From: a bacterium
Lineage (GTDB): Bacteria > Hydrothermota > Tepidihabitantia > Tepidihabitantales > Tepidihabitantaceae
Reading direction: 5' to 3'
Assembly (NCBI GenBank): GCA_035505375.1
Contig: DATJQV010000028.1
Coordinates: forward strand, 1 to 56,440
Length of the DNA: 56,440 nucleotides
Shown piece after piece: positions 43,858 through 51,573 of the stretch (position 1 is its first letter; each line of letters opens with the position of its first letter). The notes below the pieces were generated by a model, which searched no databases, was not told where the DNA came from, and saw only the letters and a list, made by a program, of their open reading frames with translations. A program made the translations under genes and the position numbers.

Positions 43858-44880
43858 TCATCTTCCTGCCCGCCCCATCCGTCTGACCCGGCTCTTCAGC
43901 TTCTCGTGCTCGCTGGCTCCGTCGTCGCGAATCTCCCGGCCGGTCAGCTTGAGGAAAACGTCCTCGAGCGTCGGTGGCCGCACGCTCACCGTTCGCACCG
44001 ACACCGAAAGCTCCCGCAGCAGCCCGGGCACGAACGCGGCGCCGTTCTCGACCTCGAAGTGGAGGCCGGTCTGGTCTCGCACGACGTCGACGCCGTACCG
44101 CTGTTTCACCTCGGCCTCGGCTGCCGCGTCGTCTGCGGTTTCCAGGTGGATGCAGTCGCCCTGCACCTGCGCCTTGAGCCTGGCCGGCGTGTCGAGCGCG
44201 ATGATGTGACCGTGGTCGATGATGGCGATCCGGTCGCAGTTCTCGGCTTCGTCCATGTAGTGGGTAGTGAGAAACAGGGTCGTTCCCCGCTCCTGGCGCA
44301 GCCTCAGCAGCCGTTCCCAGATGCGCGAACGGGTCTGCGGGTCGAGCCCGAGTGTCGGCTCGTCGAGGAAGAGCACGCGCGGCGAATGCAGCAGGCCGCG
44401 GGCGATTTCCAGCCGCCGCTTCATGCCGCCCGAGAAGTTGCGGACGAGGTCGTTTGCCCGGTCGGTAAGTTCCATCCAATCGAGCGCGTCGGCGATCCGC
44501 GCCTTCACCTCGGTCCGCGGCACCTTGTAGACCATCGCGTGGAAGCGCAGGTTCTCGCGCGCGGTCAGCCGGTCGTCGAGCGAAGGGTCCTGGAAGATGA
44601 TGCCGATGGAGCGGCGGACATCGTTGTGCCTGTGCACGATGTCGAACCCTCCCACCCTGGCAGTGCCGCCGCTGGGCCGGATGAGCGTGCAGAGCATCCG
44701 CACGGTCGTGGTCTTGCCCGCGCCGTTCGGGCCGAGGAACCCGAACACCTCGCCAGTCTTGACGGTGAAAGAGATGCCGTCGACCGCCGTGAACGACTTG
44801 AACCGGCGGGTCAACCCGCTGACGTCGATTGCCGATGGTAGCTGCGGGTTCTCGATGGGCAGGGCCGCGGCGATGCCCAT
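43858..44880 (-). CDS. ABC exporter ATPase, DrrA-like
   Basis: Protein of 340 residues. Walker A FGFLGPNGAGKTTTVRML, Q-loop FQDPSLDDRLTARENL, signature NFSGGMKRRLEIARGLL, Walker B RVLFLDEPTLGLDPQ, H-loop TTHYMDEAENCDRIAIIDHG. The C-terminal extension of about 90 residues (LRELSVSVRTVSVRPPTLEDVFLKLTGREI) is the DrrA/LolD-distinct regulatory domain of the DrrA type. Its ATG directly follows the stop of the flavoprotein gene. Energises the adjacent permease. Confidence 0.92.
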   Translation of the reverse strand: MGIAAALPIENPQLPSAIDVSGLTRRFKSFTAVDGISFTVKTGEVFGFLGPNGAGKTTTVRMLCTLIRPSGGTARVGGFDIVHRHNDVRRSIGIIFQDPSLDDRLTARENLRFHAMVYKVPRTEVKARIADALDWMELTDRANDLVRNFSGGMKRRLEIARGLLHSPRVLFLDEPTLGLDPQTRSRIWERLLRLRQERGTTLFLTTHYMDEAENCDRIAIIDHGHIIALDTPARLKAQVQGDCIHLETADDAAAEAEVKQRYGVDVVRDQTGLHFEVENGAAFVPGLLRELSVSVRTVSVRPPTLEDVFLKLTGREIRDDGASEHEKLKSRVRRMGRAGR

Positions 44881-46524
44881 CTACTCGCAGCCGAGGGCTG
44901 CGAACGGAAGTGGGGTCTTGAACTCGGGCCTGCGGTACTCAGGCAGGACCATCGGTGCGCAGCGTCCCTTCGGTACTTCGGCGGCCTTCAGTTCCGCCTC
45001 ATATGCGGCGACGTGCCCGAACCCGGCACCGTCGAGGGAAATCGACCTCGCGGCACCGGCTGCAGCCGCACCTGCCCGCTTGCCGAAGACGAGGATATCG
45101 AGGAGCGAGTTGCCCATCAGTCGGTTCCGGCCATGGATGCCGCCCGCCACTTCACCGGCCGCGTACAGGTGCTTCACGCCGGTCATTCCTTCGTCATTGA
45201 TGATGATGCCGCCATTCTGGTAGTGCTGGGTCGGGTAGGTAAGTATGGGCTCCTTGTCCATGTAGATGCCGAACCGCTCGTACTGGTGGTACATCGCCGG
45301 CAGGTTCTTTTTCACCGCGCCCGGGCCTTTGAGCACCTCGATGAGCGGCGTGTCGAGCCAGACGCCGAGCCGGCCCGTCGGCGTCGCCACGCCGAGGTTA
45401 CGGCTCTGGCACTCGCGGATGATGGCTGAAGCGGTTATATCTCGGCTCTCCAGTTCGTAGATGAACCGGTTGCCCTCGAGGTTGACGAGGTGCGCGCCGA
45501 CGCTCCGCACCTTCTCGGTAATGAGCTGCCCGACGATCTGTTCCGGATAGGCCACGCCGGTCGGATGGTACTGAATGGTATCGATGAACCCCAGCTTCGC
45601 GCCGGCCCGGTACGCGAGCACCAGCCCATCCGCGGTCGCGCCGTAGTGGTTGGTGCACGGGAATCCCTGGATGTGGAGCCGGCCGCAGCCGCCGGTAGCA
45701 AGGATGGTCGTCTTGGCCCGGACCACGAAGTGCTCCTGAGTCTCGAGGTTCACGAACGCCGCCCCGGCGCACGCTCCCTTGCCGTCGGTCAGCAGCTCGA
45801 CCGCTACGCAATACTCAATCAGCTCGAGATTCTGGTTCCGGAACTCGTCGCGCAGCGTGCGCATGATTTCCGCGCCGGTGTAATCGCGGGCCGCGTGCAT
45901 CCGCTTGCGCGAGGTGCCGCCGCCGTGAATCGTGACCATGGTGCCGTCGGCTTCCTTGTCGAACATCACGCCCAGCTCTTCGAGCCACTCGATGACGCCG
46001 GGTGCGTCCGACACGAGCGCCCGCGCGAGCGCCGGGATGTTCTTGAAGTGGCCACCGCCGAGCACGTCAAGGTAATGCCGTTCCGGCGAGTCGTTTGCTT
46101 TGTCCGCCGCCTGGATGCCGCCCTGCGCCATCATCGTGTTGGCGTCACCGATGCGAAGCTTGGTGATTGTGAGCACCTTCGCGCCCTGGACCGCCGCGGT
46201 CAATGCTGCCGACACTCCGGCTCCGCCCGCGCCGATGACGAGCACGTCCACGTCATACTTCGGGCGCTCGGTGTCGAACTTCTCCGGGTTGACGATCGGC
46301 CACGCCTCAAGCAGGTCGGCAATCTCGTGCGGTGTCCGGTCACCCTTGTTCGGGCCGAGACTGAGTGCCCGCATCGAGCTTTCAATGTAGTCGGGATGGA
46401 AGCCCTTCAGCAGCTCCTTCTTCTGTTCGGCGGCCAGGAGCATGATCTTGCCCTGCTTGATGCGGGCATCGCGGGTTGCTTCGAGCCGCTTGATGGATTC
46501 CTGCATGCTTTGCGGGTACATCAT
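44881..46524 (-). CDS. Fumarate reductase/succinate dehydrogenase flavoprotein subunit
   Basis: Protein of 547 residues; the ATG at 46521 fits the AGGAGG better than the one at 46524. FAD-binding fold VDVLVIGAGGAGVSAALTAA near residue 93 and TMMAQGGIQAA. Active-site segments are HGGGTSRKRMHAARDYTG, YHPTGVAYPEQIVGQLITEKVRSVGA and, near the end, HLYAAGEVAGGIHGRNRLMGNSLLDILVFGKRAG. It catalyses fumarate/succinate interconversion with the Fe-S subunit encoded just upstream. No membrane anchor gene is next to it, so the pair may be soluble, as in thiol- or NADH-linked fumarate reductases. Confidence 0.92.
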   Translation of the reverse strand: MMYPQSMQESIKRLEATRDARIKQGKIMLLAAEQKKELLKGFHPDYIESSMRALSLGPNKGDRTPHEIADLLEAWPIVNPEKFDTERPKYDVDVLVIGAGGAGVSAALTAAVQGAKVLTITKLRIGDANTMMAQGGIQAADKANDSPERHYLDVLGGGHFKNIPALARALVSDAPGVIEWLEELGVMFDKEADGTMVTIHGGGTSRKRMHAARDYTGAEIMRTLRDEFRNQNLELIEYCVAVELLTDGKGACAGAAFVNLETQEHFVVRAKTTILATGGCGRLHIQGFPCTNHYGATADGLVLAYRAGAKLGFIDTIQYHPTGVAYPEQIVGQLITEKVRSVGAHLVNLEGNRFIYELESRDITASAIIRECQSRNLGVATPTGRLGVWLDTPLIEVLKGPGAVKKNLPAMYHQYERFGIYMDKEPILTYPTQHYQNGGIIINDEGMTGVKHLYAAGEVAGGIHGRNRLMGNSLLDILVFGKRAGAAAAGAARSISLDGAGFGHVAAYEAELKAAEVPKGRCAPMVLPEYRRPEFKTPLPFAALGCE

Positions 46525-46530
46525 ACCTCC

Positions 46531-47328
46531 TTACGGCTCGACGTCGCGCATCTTCGGATCGTAGAACAGAGCTGAGAGTTCAGCCTCGGTCATCTTGCAC
46601 AGCTTGTCCAGCCCCGGGTCGAACTTGCCGGCCTTTGTCTCCTTCATCCTCTCGGCCAGGTGCGGCGACTTCCTAGCGACCTTGGCCCCGTAGAGCCGCC
46701 GCGCGAGCAGGGCGACGTTGTAGTGGACGATCTCGGCCGGGCAGCGGGAAGCGCACAGACCGCACATGATGCAGTCGAACGACATGTCCGCGACCTTCTC
46801 AACATCCCCGCGGATGGCGGCGTTGATGTAGCCCATCACGTCGATATCCTGCGGGCAGATCTTCGTGCAGGAATTGCAGGCGATGCAGCGCATGATCTCC
46901 GGATAGAATCGCACCAGCACCTGGGTGTTGGCCGGCTCCTTCGCGATGTCGTACTGCTTCTTGTTGGCCGGGTAGAACGGTATCTGGGTCAGAAACATTC
47001 CGTCCTCGACCACGGTCTGGCACGCGAGTCCGACCTTGAGCTTGTAGGAGTCTTTCGTGCGATAGACCGTGCCGCACGCGCCGCAGAACCCGCCGCGGCA
47101 ACCGCAGCCGCGGATGAACCGGAACCCGGCGTACTCCATCGCCTTCATGATGGTCAGGTCCTTCGGCACTCTATACGCCTCGCCCATCACGCTGATGGTA
47201 ATCAGGGAAGAGGGATCAGGGGCGGGGGACGAGGAGATTGCCGATTGTCGATTGCCGATTGCCGATTCGCGGACTTCTACGCTTTGGCTTTTGGCTTTTG
47301 GCTTTTGACTCTTGACTTGTCCCGCCAT
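46531..47328 (-). CDS. Fumarate reductase/succinate dehydrogenase iron-sulfur subunit with repeat-encoded N-terminus
   Basis: Protein of 265 residues. Residues about 50-130 form a plant-type 2Fe-2S domain (RGCGCRGGFCGACGTVYR, LACQT). Residues about 155-215 hold two four-Cys motifs, CIACNSCTKICPQ and CIMCGLCASRCPA. ATG 47328 has AGAAAGGA 7 bases upstream and follows the fumarase beta stop by 3 bases. The first 48 residues (SQKPKAKSQ, ESAIGNRQSAIS, SPAPDPSS) are encoded by three word families (C, B, G) also found between genes, so the conserved protein really begins at ITISVMGEAYRV. An internal start at that point is the alternative but has no ribosome site. Confidence 0.88.
   Translation of the reverse strand: MAGQVKSQKPKAKSQSVEVRESAIGNRQSAISSSPAPDPSSLITISVMGEAYRVPKDLTIMKAMEYAGFRFIRGCGCRGGFCGACGTVYRTKDSYKLKVGLACQTVVEDGMFLTQIPFYPANKKQYDIAKEPANTQVLVRFYPEIMRCIACNSCTKICPQDIDVMGYINAAIRGDVEKVADMSFDCIMCGLCASRCPAEIVHYNVALLARRLYGAKVARKSPHLAERMKETKAGKFDPGLDKLCKMTEAELSALFYDPKMRDVEP
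47200..47313 (-). repeat. Three word families in frame in the Fe-S subunit N-terminus
   Basis: On the minus strand the order is AAAAGCCAAAAGCCAAAAGC (family C, 47281-47313), AATCGGCAATCGGCAATC with one variant (family B, about 47238-47268), then CCCCCGCCCCTGATCCCTC (family G, about 47204-47230). B words also occur at 48757-48783 and 50658-50690. Confidence 0.75.
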
Positions 47329-47331
47329 CGC

Positions 47332-47883
47332 CTAGTCCTTTCTGTATTTGGCCACGCCCTGCTGGTACAGATCGCCGCCGTACGTGTCGTTGATGACGAT
47401 GGCCGGAAAATCCTCGACCTTGAGTTCTCGCACCGCCTCCGGGCCAAGGTCCTCATAGGCGATGACCCTGGCTTCTTTGATGGTTCGGGCGATGAGCGCG
47501 GCCGCACCGCCGACTGCGGCAAAGTAGACCGCGCCGTACTTCCTCATGGCGTCCAGCACCGGTTGGGTCCGGTTGCCCTTTCCAATCATCCCGCGCAACC
47601 CCTTCTCCATCAGCAGCGGTGAATATGCGTCCATCCGGTAGCTCGTTGTCGGCCCGGCCGAGCCGATAACCTGTCCCGGCTTGGCCGGCGACGGCCCGAC
47701 GTAGTAGATGACTGCGCCGGTCAGTTCGAACGGCAGCTTCTCGCCCGCTTTCAGCGAATCGGTCAGCCGCTTGTGGGCAAGGTCCCGGCCGGTATAGATG
47801 GTCCCTGATATCAGGACCGAGTCCCCTGCCCTTAGATCCTTCACCGTCTCAGGCGTCAGCGGAGCCGTAATCTTCTTTGCCAT
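47332..47883 (-). CDS. Class I fumarase, beta subunit
   Basis: Protein of 183 residues matching the C-terminal (beta) half of Fe-S fumarases/tartrate dehydratases: TAPLTPETVKDLRAGDSVLISGTIYTGRD, FELTGAVIYYVGPSPAKPGQVIGSAGPTTSYRMD, GLRGMIGKGNRTQPVLDAMRKYGAVYFAAVGGAAAL, FPAIVINDTYGGDLYQQG. Forms the two-subunit enzyme with the alpha gene 9 bases upstream; hydrates fumarate to malate. Confidence 0.94.
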   Translation of the reverse strand: MAKKITAPLTPETVKDLRAGDSVLISGTIYTGRDLAHKRLTDSLKAGEKLPFELTGAVIYYVGPSPAKPGQVIGSAGPTTSYRMDAYSPLLMEKGLRGMIGKGNRTQPVLDAMRKYGAVYFAAVGGAAALIARTIKEARVIAYEDLGPEAVRELKVEDFPAIVINDTYGGDLYQQGVAKYRKD

Positions 47884-47892
47884 GCTCGCCTC

Positions 47893-48735
47893 CTAGAGAG
47901 TGAACGACTGGTGCCGAGCCGCGTGGCAGTTGATGTTCACGGCGCAGGGCATCGTCGCTATGTGACACGGGAACGCCTCGATGAAAACCGCAAGCGCGGT
48001 GACCCGGCCCCCGAGCCCCTGTGGGCCGATGCCGAGCCGGTTGATTCGTTCCAGCAGCTCCTTCTCCATGTTGGCATAGAACGGGTCGGGGTGAGTCGAG
48101 CCGATTTCCCGGAGCAGAGAGTGCTTCGCAAGCATCGCGCACTTCTCGAACGTTCCGCCGATGCCCACGCCGACGATGATCGGCGGGCAGGGGTTGGCCT
48201 GCGAACGCCATACTCGGTCGAGGACGAACTTCGCGATGCCGTCTGCCCCGTCCGAAGCGGAGAGCATCTTCACCTCGGACATGTTCTCCGAGCCCCCGCC
48301 CTTGGGCTGGACCACTATCTTCAGGGTGTCGCCCGGCACGATGTCGGTGTAGATGATTGCCGGCGTATTGGTGCCGGTGTTCTTCCGGCGCAGCGGGTCC
48401 TCGACAATGGACTTGCGCAGATAGCCGTCCTTGTAGCCCTTGGCCACGCCCTGCTGGATGGCGTCGTAGAGCTCGCCACCCTGGACCCTGACCCCCGACC
48501 CCAAGTTCACCCAAACGACCGCCCAGCCGGTGTCCTGGCAAATGGGCATCATCTCATTACGGGCAATCTGCTCATTGTCCAGCAACTGGTTCAGGATGTC
48601 CTTGCCGGCAGGCGACTCCTCGACCTTGAGGCCGTCCCTCAACGCCTGCGCCACATCGTCGCCGAGCAGGCAGTTGGCGTCGATGCAGGACTGCGCGACC
48701 TTGTCCCTTATCGTCTCAAACTGAATCTCTTTCAT
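47893..48735 (-). CDS. Class I fumarase, alpha subunit
   Basis: Protein of 280 residues from ATG 48735 (MKEIQFETIRDKVAQ), chosen because GGAGG is 5-6 bases upstream; an ATG 12 bases further left lies before that site. Family segments: MMPICQDTGWAVVWVNLGSG, GYLRKSIVEDPLRRKNTGTNTPAIIY, VQPKGGGSENMSEVKML, PPIIVGVGIGGTFEKCAMLAKHSLLR, and the Cys-rich end FPCHIATMPCAVNINCHAARH which ligates the 4Fe-4S cluster. First gene of a minus-strand run fumarase alpha-beta, Fe-S subunit, flavoprotein, ABC exporter. Confidence 0.95.
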   Translation of the reverse strand: MKEIQFETIRDKVAQSCIDANCLLGDDVAQALRDGLKVEESPAGKDILNQLLDNEQIARNEMMPICQDTGWAVVWVNLGSGVRVQGGELYDAIQQGVAKGYKDGYLRKSIVEDPLRRKNTGTNTPAIIYTDIVPGDTLKIVVQPKGGGSENMSEVKMLSASDGADGIAKFVLDRVWRSQANPCPPIIVGVGIGGTFEKCAMLAKHSLLREIGSTHPDPFYANMEKELLERINRLGIGPQGLGGRVTALAVFIEAFPCHIATMPCAVNINCHAARHQSFTL

Positions 48736-48756
48736 CCGCGCCTCCATTCTGCGCCG

Positions 48757-48783
48757 CTAATCGGCAATCTACAATCGGCAATC
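48757..48783. repeat. AATCGGCAATC words (family B) upstream of fumarase alpha
   Basis: AATCGGCAATCTACAATCGG and CAATCTC lie between the UlaG-like gene and fumarase alpha, close to the fumarase ribosome site. Confidence 0.65.
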
Positions 48784-48791
48784 TCAAATGT

Positions 48792-49481
48792 CTAGAGCGC
48801 GTGTTCCAGCACCCAGATTTCCGGCGTTGCGGGCAGGCTTCCGGTACTGACCTCGACCTCGGTTCCGAGCTTCTTAACGTCCGTCCGGCCCCGCGTGAAC
48901 TCATCGACGCCAACGATGGGCAGGCCCAGCTTACCGGTCTTGTAGTGCATCGGGATCACGACCCGCGCACCAAGCAGCTCCGCGGTCTGGTGCGCTGCCG
49001 CCGGGTCAATCGTGTAGTACCCACCGACCGGTATCAGGACCACATCAACTTTGCCGATGACTTTGGCCTGCTCGGTCGGCACATGCCCGAGGTCGCCGAG
49101 GTGCGCCACCCGCAAAGGGGACATGACCGAAATGTCTGACATTTCGGATCGTGTCCCAAGCGTCACCGGATCCTCAAACACGAAGATGATGTTCCGGCCG
49201 CGCTGGGCCCCGTGCTTGTCGTCGTGGAAAGTGTCAAACCCGGTCACGCTCACGCCGCCTGCCTTGTGGCTGCCGGACGAGCGAATCGCCGCCGGTTTTC
49301 CCGGCACGCCCGCCACGTCGTTGTGGTCAAAATGGTCATGGCTGACAGTGACGAAGTCGGCAGGCTCCGTTATCCGCCCAAAGGTGATCCCGCCGCCGGG
49401 TGTGTACGGGTCGGTAACGATACGCGTGCCATCCGAAGCAGTCAGCAGGAATGCCGAATGGGCAAGCCACTTAATGCGCAT
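48792..49481 (-). CDS. UlaG-like metallo-beta-lactamase-fold hydrolase with a palindromic insertion
   Basis: Protein of 229 residues from ATG 49481 (MRIKWLAHSAFLLTA). Metal-binding motifs: VSHDHFDHND (HxHxDH), HLGDLGH, VLIPVGGYYTID and VIPMHYKTG. In related proteins the strand before HLGDLGH is a short FVFEVDGLRI-type hairpin. Here about 18 residues (PVTLGTRSEMSDISVMSPL) are inserted exactly there, encoded by the palindromic element at 49105-49169. Substrate unknown; the family includes UPF0173 proteins and lactonases. Confidence 0.87.
   Translation of the reverse strand: MRIKWLAHSAFLLTASDGTRIVTDPYTPGGGITFGRITEPADFVTVSHDHFDHNDVAGVPGKPAAIRSSGSHKAGGVSVTGFDTFHDDKHGAQRGRNIIFVFEDPVTLGTRSEMSDISVMSPLRVAHLGDLGHVPTEQAKVIGKVDVVLIPVGGYYTIDPAAAHQTAELLGARVVIPMHYKTGKLGLPIVGVDEFTRGRTDVKKLGTEVEVSTGSLPATPEIWVLEHAL
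49105..49169 (+). repeat. Protein-coded palindromic element, copy 2
   Basis: Core 49118-49157: left arm GGGACATGACCGAAATGTC, one central T, right arm GACATTTCGG then ATCGTGTCCC, 19-bp stem with one bulge. Flanks GCCACCCGC and AAGCGTCACCGG are shared with 34041-34104. The enclosing gene is on the minus strand, so it is translated in the opposite orientation from copy 1; both readings contain MSDI. Confidence 0.8.
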
Positions 49482-49534
49482 ACTAGTGACCAATGACCAA
49501 GCGCCAACTCCCAGTCAACGAGGAGCCGGTCAAG

Positions 49535-49611
49535 CCAGAATTCAGAATGCAGATACCAGAATGCAGAATGTCAGGACTTTCTGACTTCTGGTTTCTGGTT
49601 TCTGAATTCTG
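49535..49611. repeat. Inverted CAGAATTC words (family A), copy 2
   Basis: Left arm words CCAGAATTCAGAATGCAG, CCAGAATGCAGAATGTCAG; right arm CTGACTTCTGGTTTCTGG, TTTCTGAATTCTG. The arms are largely complementary around GACTTT and could form a hairpin of over 30 bp. It lies between the L27 gene end and the start of the UlaG-like gene. Confidence 0.75.
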
Positions 49612-49626
49612 CACTATCCGGTCGGC

Positions 49627-49884
49627 CTATGCGGTGGGAACGACCGCCACGCGCTTCTTGTCCCTGCTGACGCGTTCGAACTTCACCTCACCGTCAACCA
49701 GGGCAAACAGGGAGTCGTCCTTGGCCCGGCCCACGTTTGCACCGGGCAGAATACGCGTGCCCCGCTGCCGGATGATAATACTCCCGGTCGTCACTCGCTC
49801 TGAGCCGAAAGTCTTGACTCCCAGCCGCTGCCCCGGGCTATTCCGGCCGTTCTTTCCTGAGCCGCCGCTCTTCTTGTGTGCCAT
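49627..49884 (-). CDS. rpmA: Ribosomal protein L27
   Basis: Protein of 85 residues, ribosomal large-subunit protein near the peptidyl-transferase centre. [23 protein letters not shown] at the start, then [42 protein letters not shown] precedes the ATG. The usual rplU (L21) partner is not upstream, so the common rplU-rpmA operon is broken here; a strong promoter lies about 120 bases upstream. Confidence 0.97.
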   Translation of the reverse strand: MAHKKSGGSGKNGRNSPGQRLGVKTFGSERVTTGSIIIRQRGTRILPGANVGRAKDDSLFALVDGEVKFERVSRDKKRVAVVPTA

Positions 49885-50002
49885 ACTGTGTTCTCCTCAA
49901 GCCCGCCACTTCTAGCTTCTAGAATCTGGCTCTGGCTTCTGAATTCGTCTGTTATTGTCACTCTTGGCTTTTTGCTTACCAGCCTTCGACCTGAAGTTGG
50001 GA

Positions 50003-50031
50003 ATTATAGCCGACTGAGGCGGCGGAGTCAA
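50003..50031 (-). promoter_or_regulatory. Promoter of rpmA
   Basis: On the minus strand TTGACT (50031-50026) and TATAAT (50008-50003) with a 17-bp spacer. The leader of about 110 bases contains AGCAAAAAGCCAAGAG and GAATTCAGAAGCCAGAGCC words. A possible plus-strand -35 TTGACT for the next gene is at 50043-50048, so the promoters would be divergent. Confidence 0.75.
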
Positions 50032-50096
50032 ACCGCCCCTCCTTGACTTTTCTCCCCGAGTCCCTAGCTTTAAGGCACAAACGCAAAGGAGATTGA

Positions 50097-50495
50097 ATGG
50101 AAGCCAGCGCAGTTTTGTCAACACCGGATGCTCAGGCCCGCAAGAACGCCAAAGGGATGGCCGGTTGGGCCAAGTTCATGGGCATCATGACCATCATCGG
50201 CGGCTGTATGCAGGCCCTCACCATCTTTGGCATCGTCATCGCATGGCTGCCGATTTGGATGGGCGTGGTTCTGCTTCAGGCCGGATCCAAGGCCGGCGAA
50301 TACGCCGACAAAGGCGACTTCGCCGCGCTCGACGGAATGACAGGCCAGCTCAAGACCTATTTCACGATCTCCGGAGTGATGATTATCGCCTCATTCGCGC
50401 TGGTCCTCATTGCCGTAGTCGTTTCACTTGTCTTGGTCGGCCTCGGCGTGTTCTCGATGCCGAGCCTCCTGGAAGCCATCCGGCACTACCGATAG
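50097..50495 (+). CDS. DUF5362-like small membrane protein
   Basis: Protein of 132 residues; AAAGGAGA lies upstream of the ATG. Two hydrophobic regions, AKFMGIMTIIGGCMQALTIFGIVIAWLPIWMGVVLLQAG and TISGVMIIASFALVLIAVVVSLVLVGLGVF, flank a helical stretch rich in Ala/Asp/Gly (EYADKGDFAALDGMTGQLKTY), the layout of the DUF5362 family. Function unknown. Confidence 0.75.
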   Translation: MEASAVLSTPDAQARKNAKGMAGWAKFMGIMTIIGGCMQALTIFGIVIAWLPIWMGVVLLQAGSKAGEYADKGDFAALDGMTGQLKTYFTISGVMIIASFALVLIAVVVSLVLVGLGVFSMPSLLEAIRHYR

Positions 50496-50715
50496 CCGAC
50501 AGGGCCGGGCGGGTCAGTAATCCAGGGCCGCGTCACGGGCCCCAGCCGTCCGCGCGGCAACCAGGTACCACGTCCTTCCGACAGTGCCCGGCCCGCCGAT
50601 GCCGCCTGTCTGTAATCGACATACGCTCTCGGCTTGCGGCTCATGGCCTGCCGCTCCGCCAATCGCCAATCCAGAATCGTAAATCCAAAATGACTTGGGC
50701 CGTGTCAATAATCAT
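50496..50715. other. Gap with E- and B-type words
   Basis: No gene is seen. TCGGCTTGCGGCTCATGGCC (near 50631-50650, family E) and CCAATCGCCAATCCAGAATC (near 50658-50677, family B) lie between convergent genes. Confidence 0.45.
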
Positions 50716-51564
50716 CTACCTGTCCCCCGAATTCGCGAGGTCTTCTATTCGGCAGGCTTCGATGCGCGCACGCACGTCCTCTATTCCGGGTGCCGGGTTG
50801 CTCGCGGGGCGCAACATCGACTCCACCTTACGATTGTGATGCAGGATCATCCGCTTGCATCTAGCCCGTTGCTTCTCGTCCTGCGACGCCCGGTAGTAGT
50901 CCCGAACCGCGTTCTTGTGCTGCTCCAGTCGCTTCAGCCATGGCACGATGGCGGTATCCCGACGGCCAGCTAGGAACGGGGGCAGGCCAAGATAGTCGAT
51001 GAACCACGTCTCGTCCTGCCGTTCGAGCCAATGGAAATCCCCAGCATGGCGCTTCGCTATCTCGTCATCGACTGCTATCCCCGACGAACGTGCTTTCTCT
51101 GATTTCAGCTCAATTGCCCGGCACAGCGCCGGGCCATAGACGGTCGCCTTCACAAGATTGCTGTAAACGAGCCCTGTCGCGACACCTCCCTGCACGAGGT
51201 GGCCTCTGCTGCAAAACGAAGCCTGAGCGTCCACCGCCCAGAGCATCTGGCGCCGTTCGACTGCATCCCAAGGTCCTTCTTGCTCTAGGTCAGGTTGCAG
51301 AAGAAGAACGCGCACAAAGGAGTCCCCGAGGACGTAGAAATGTATCTGAACTGCCGGAGTCTCGTCTGTTTCTGGCCTCAGTGCCCGAATCGCTGCCAGC
51401 GCCTTGAGTGGCTCAATCGGGCTGCGGCCCGGGTCACACATGCGACGAAACCCCAGAATGTCCGCGTAGACGACAACTCCCGGGCGCAAGCGCCCCAACT
51501 GGCACTTTCTCTCTTCTCGCTCCAGTTCGGCCATGTCCATGACCTTGGCTGATCGCGACGCCAC
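50716..51564 (-). CDS. Class III nucleotidyl-cyclase-like domain protein
   Basis: Protein of 282 residues. The pattern VVYADILGF (Asp35), FYVLGDSFVRVLL (Asp81), RGHLVQGGVATGLVY, VYGPALCRAIELKSEKA and IAVDDEI follows the fold of class III cyclases, including the two metal-binding Asp residues. Substrate-defining Lys/Asp and transition-state Asn/Arg residues are not clear, so activity is unproven. The C-terminus (residues 215-282) is helical and charged. A 78-residue gene lies 9 bases upstream on the same strand, making a two-gene unit that could be regulatory or defence-related; the latter is inference. Confidence 0.55.
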   Translation of the reverse strand: MASRSAKVMDMAELEREERKCQLGRLRPGVVVYADILGFRRMCDPGRSPIEPLKALAAIRALRPETDETPAVQIHFYVLGDSFVRVLLLQPDLEQEGPWDAVERRQMLWAVDAQASFCSRGHLVQGGVATGLVYSNLVKATVYGPALCRAIELKSEKARSSGIAVDDEIAKRHAGDFHWLERQDETWFIDYLGLPPFLAGRRDTAIVPWLKRLEQHKNAVRDYYRASQDEKQRARCKRMILHHNRKVESMLRPASNPAPGIEDVRARIEACRIEDLANSGDR

Positions 51565-51573
51565 CGGACCTAG

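Noticed and set aside
45490-46575. Long open frame opposite the flavoprotein gene (also similar frames opposite the YVTN, FumA, FrdB and tldE genes)
   Set aside because: High-GC shadow frames with Arg/His/Val-rich translations, no ribosome site, and no family motifs; the opposite strand has well-conserved genes.
48483-48505. G-like words (GACCCCCGACCCC) inside fumarase alpha
   Set aside because: The protein segment VNLGSGVRVQGGELYDA aligns without any extra residues to ordinary fumarases, so this is chance similarity and not an insertion.
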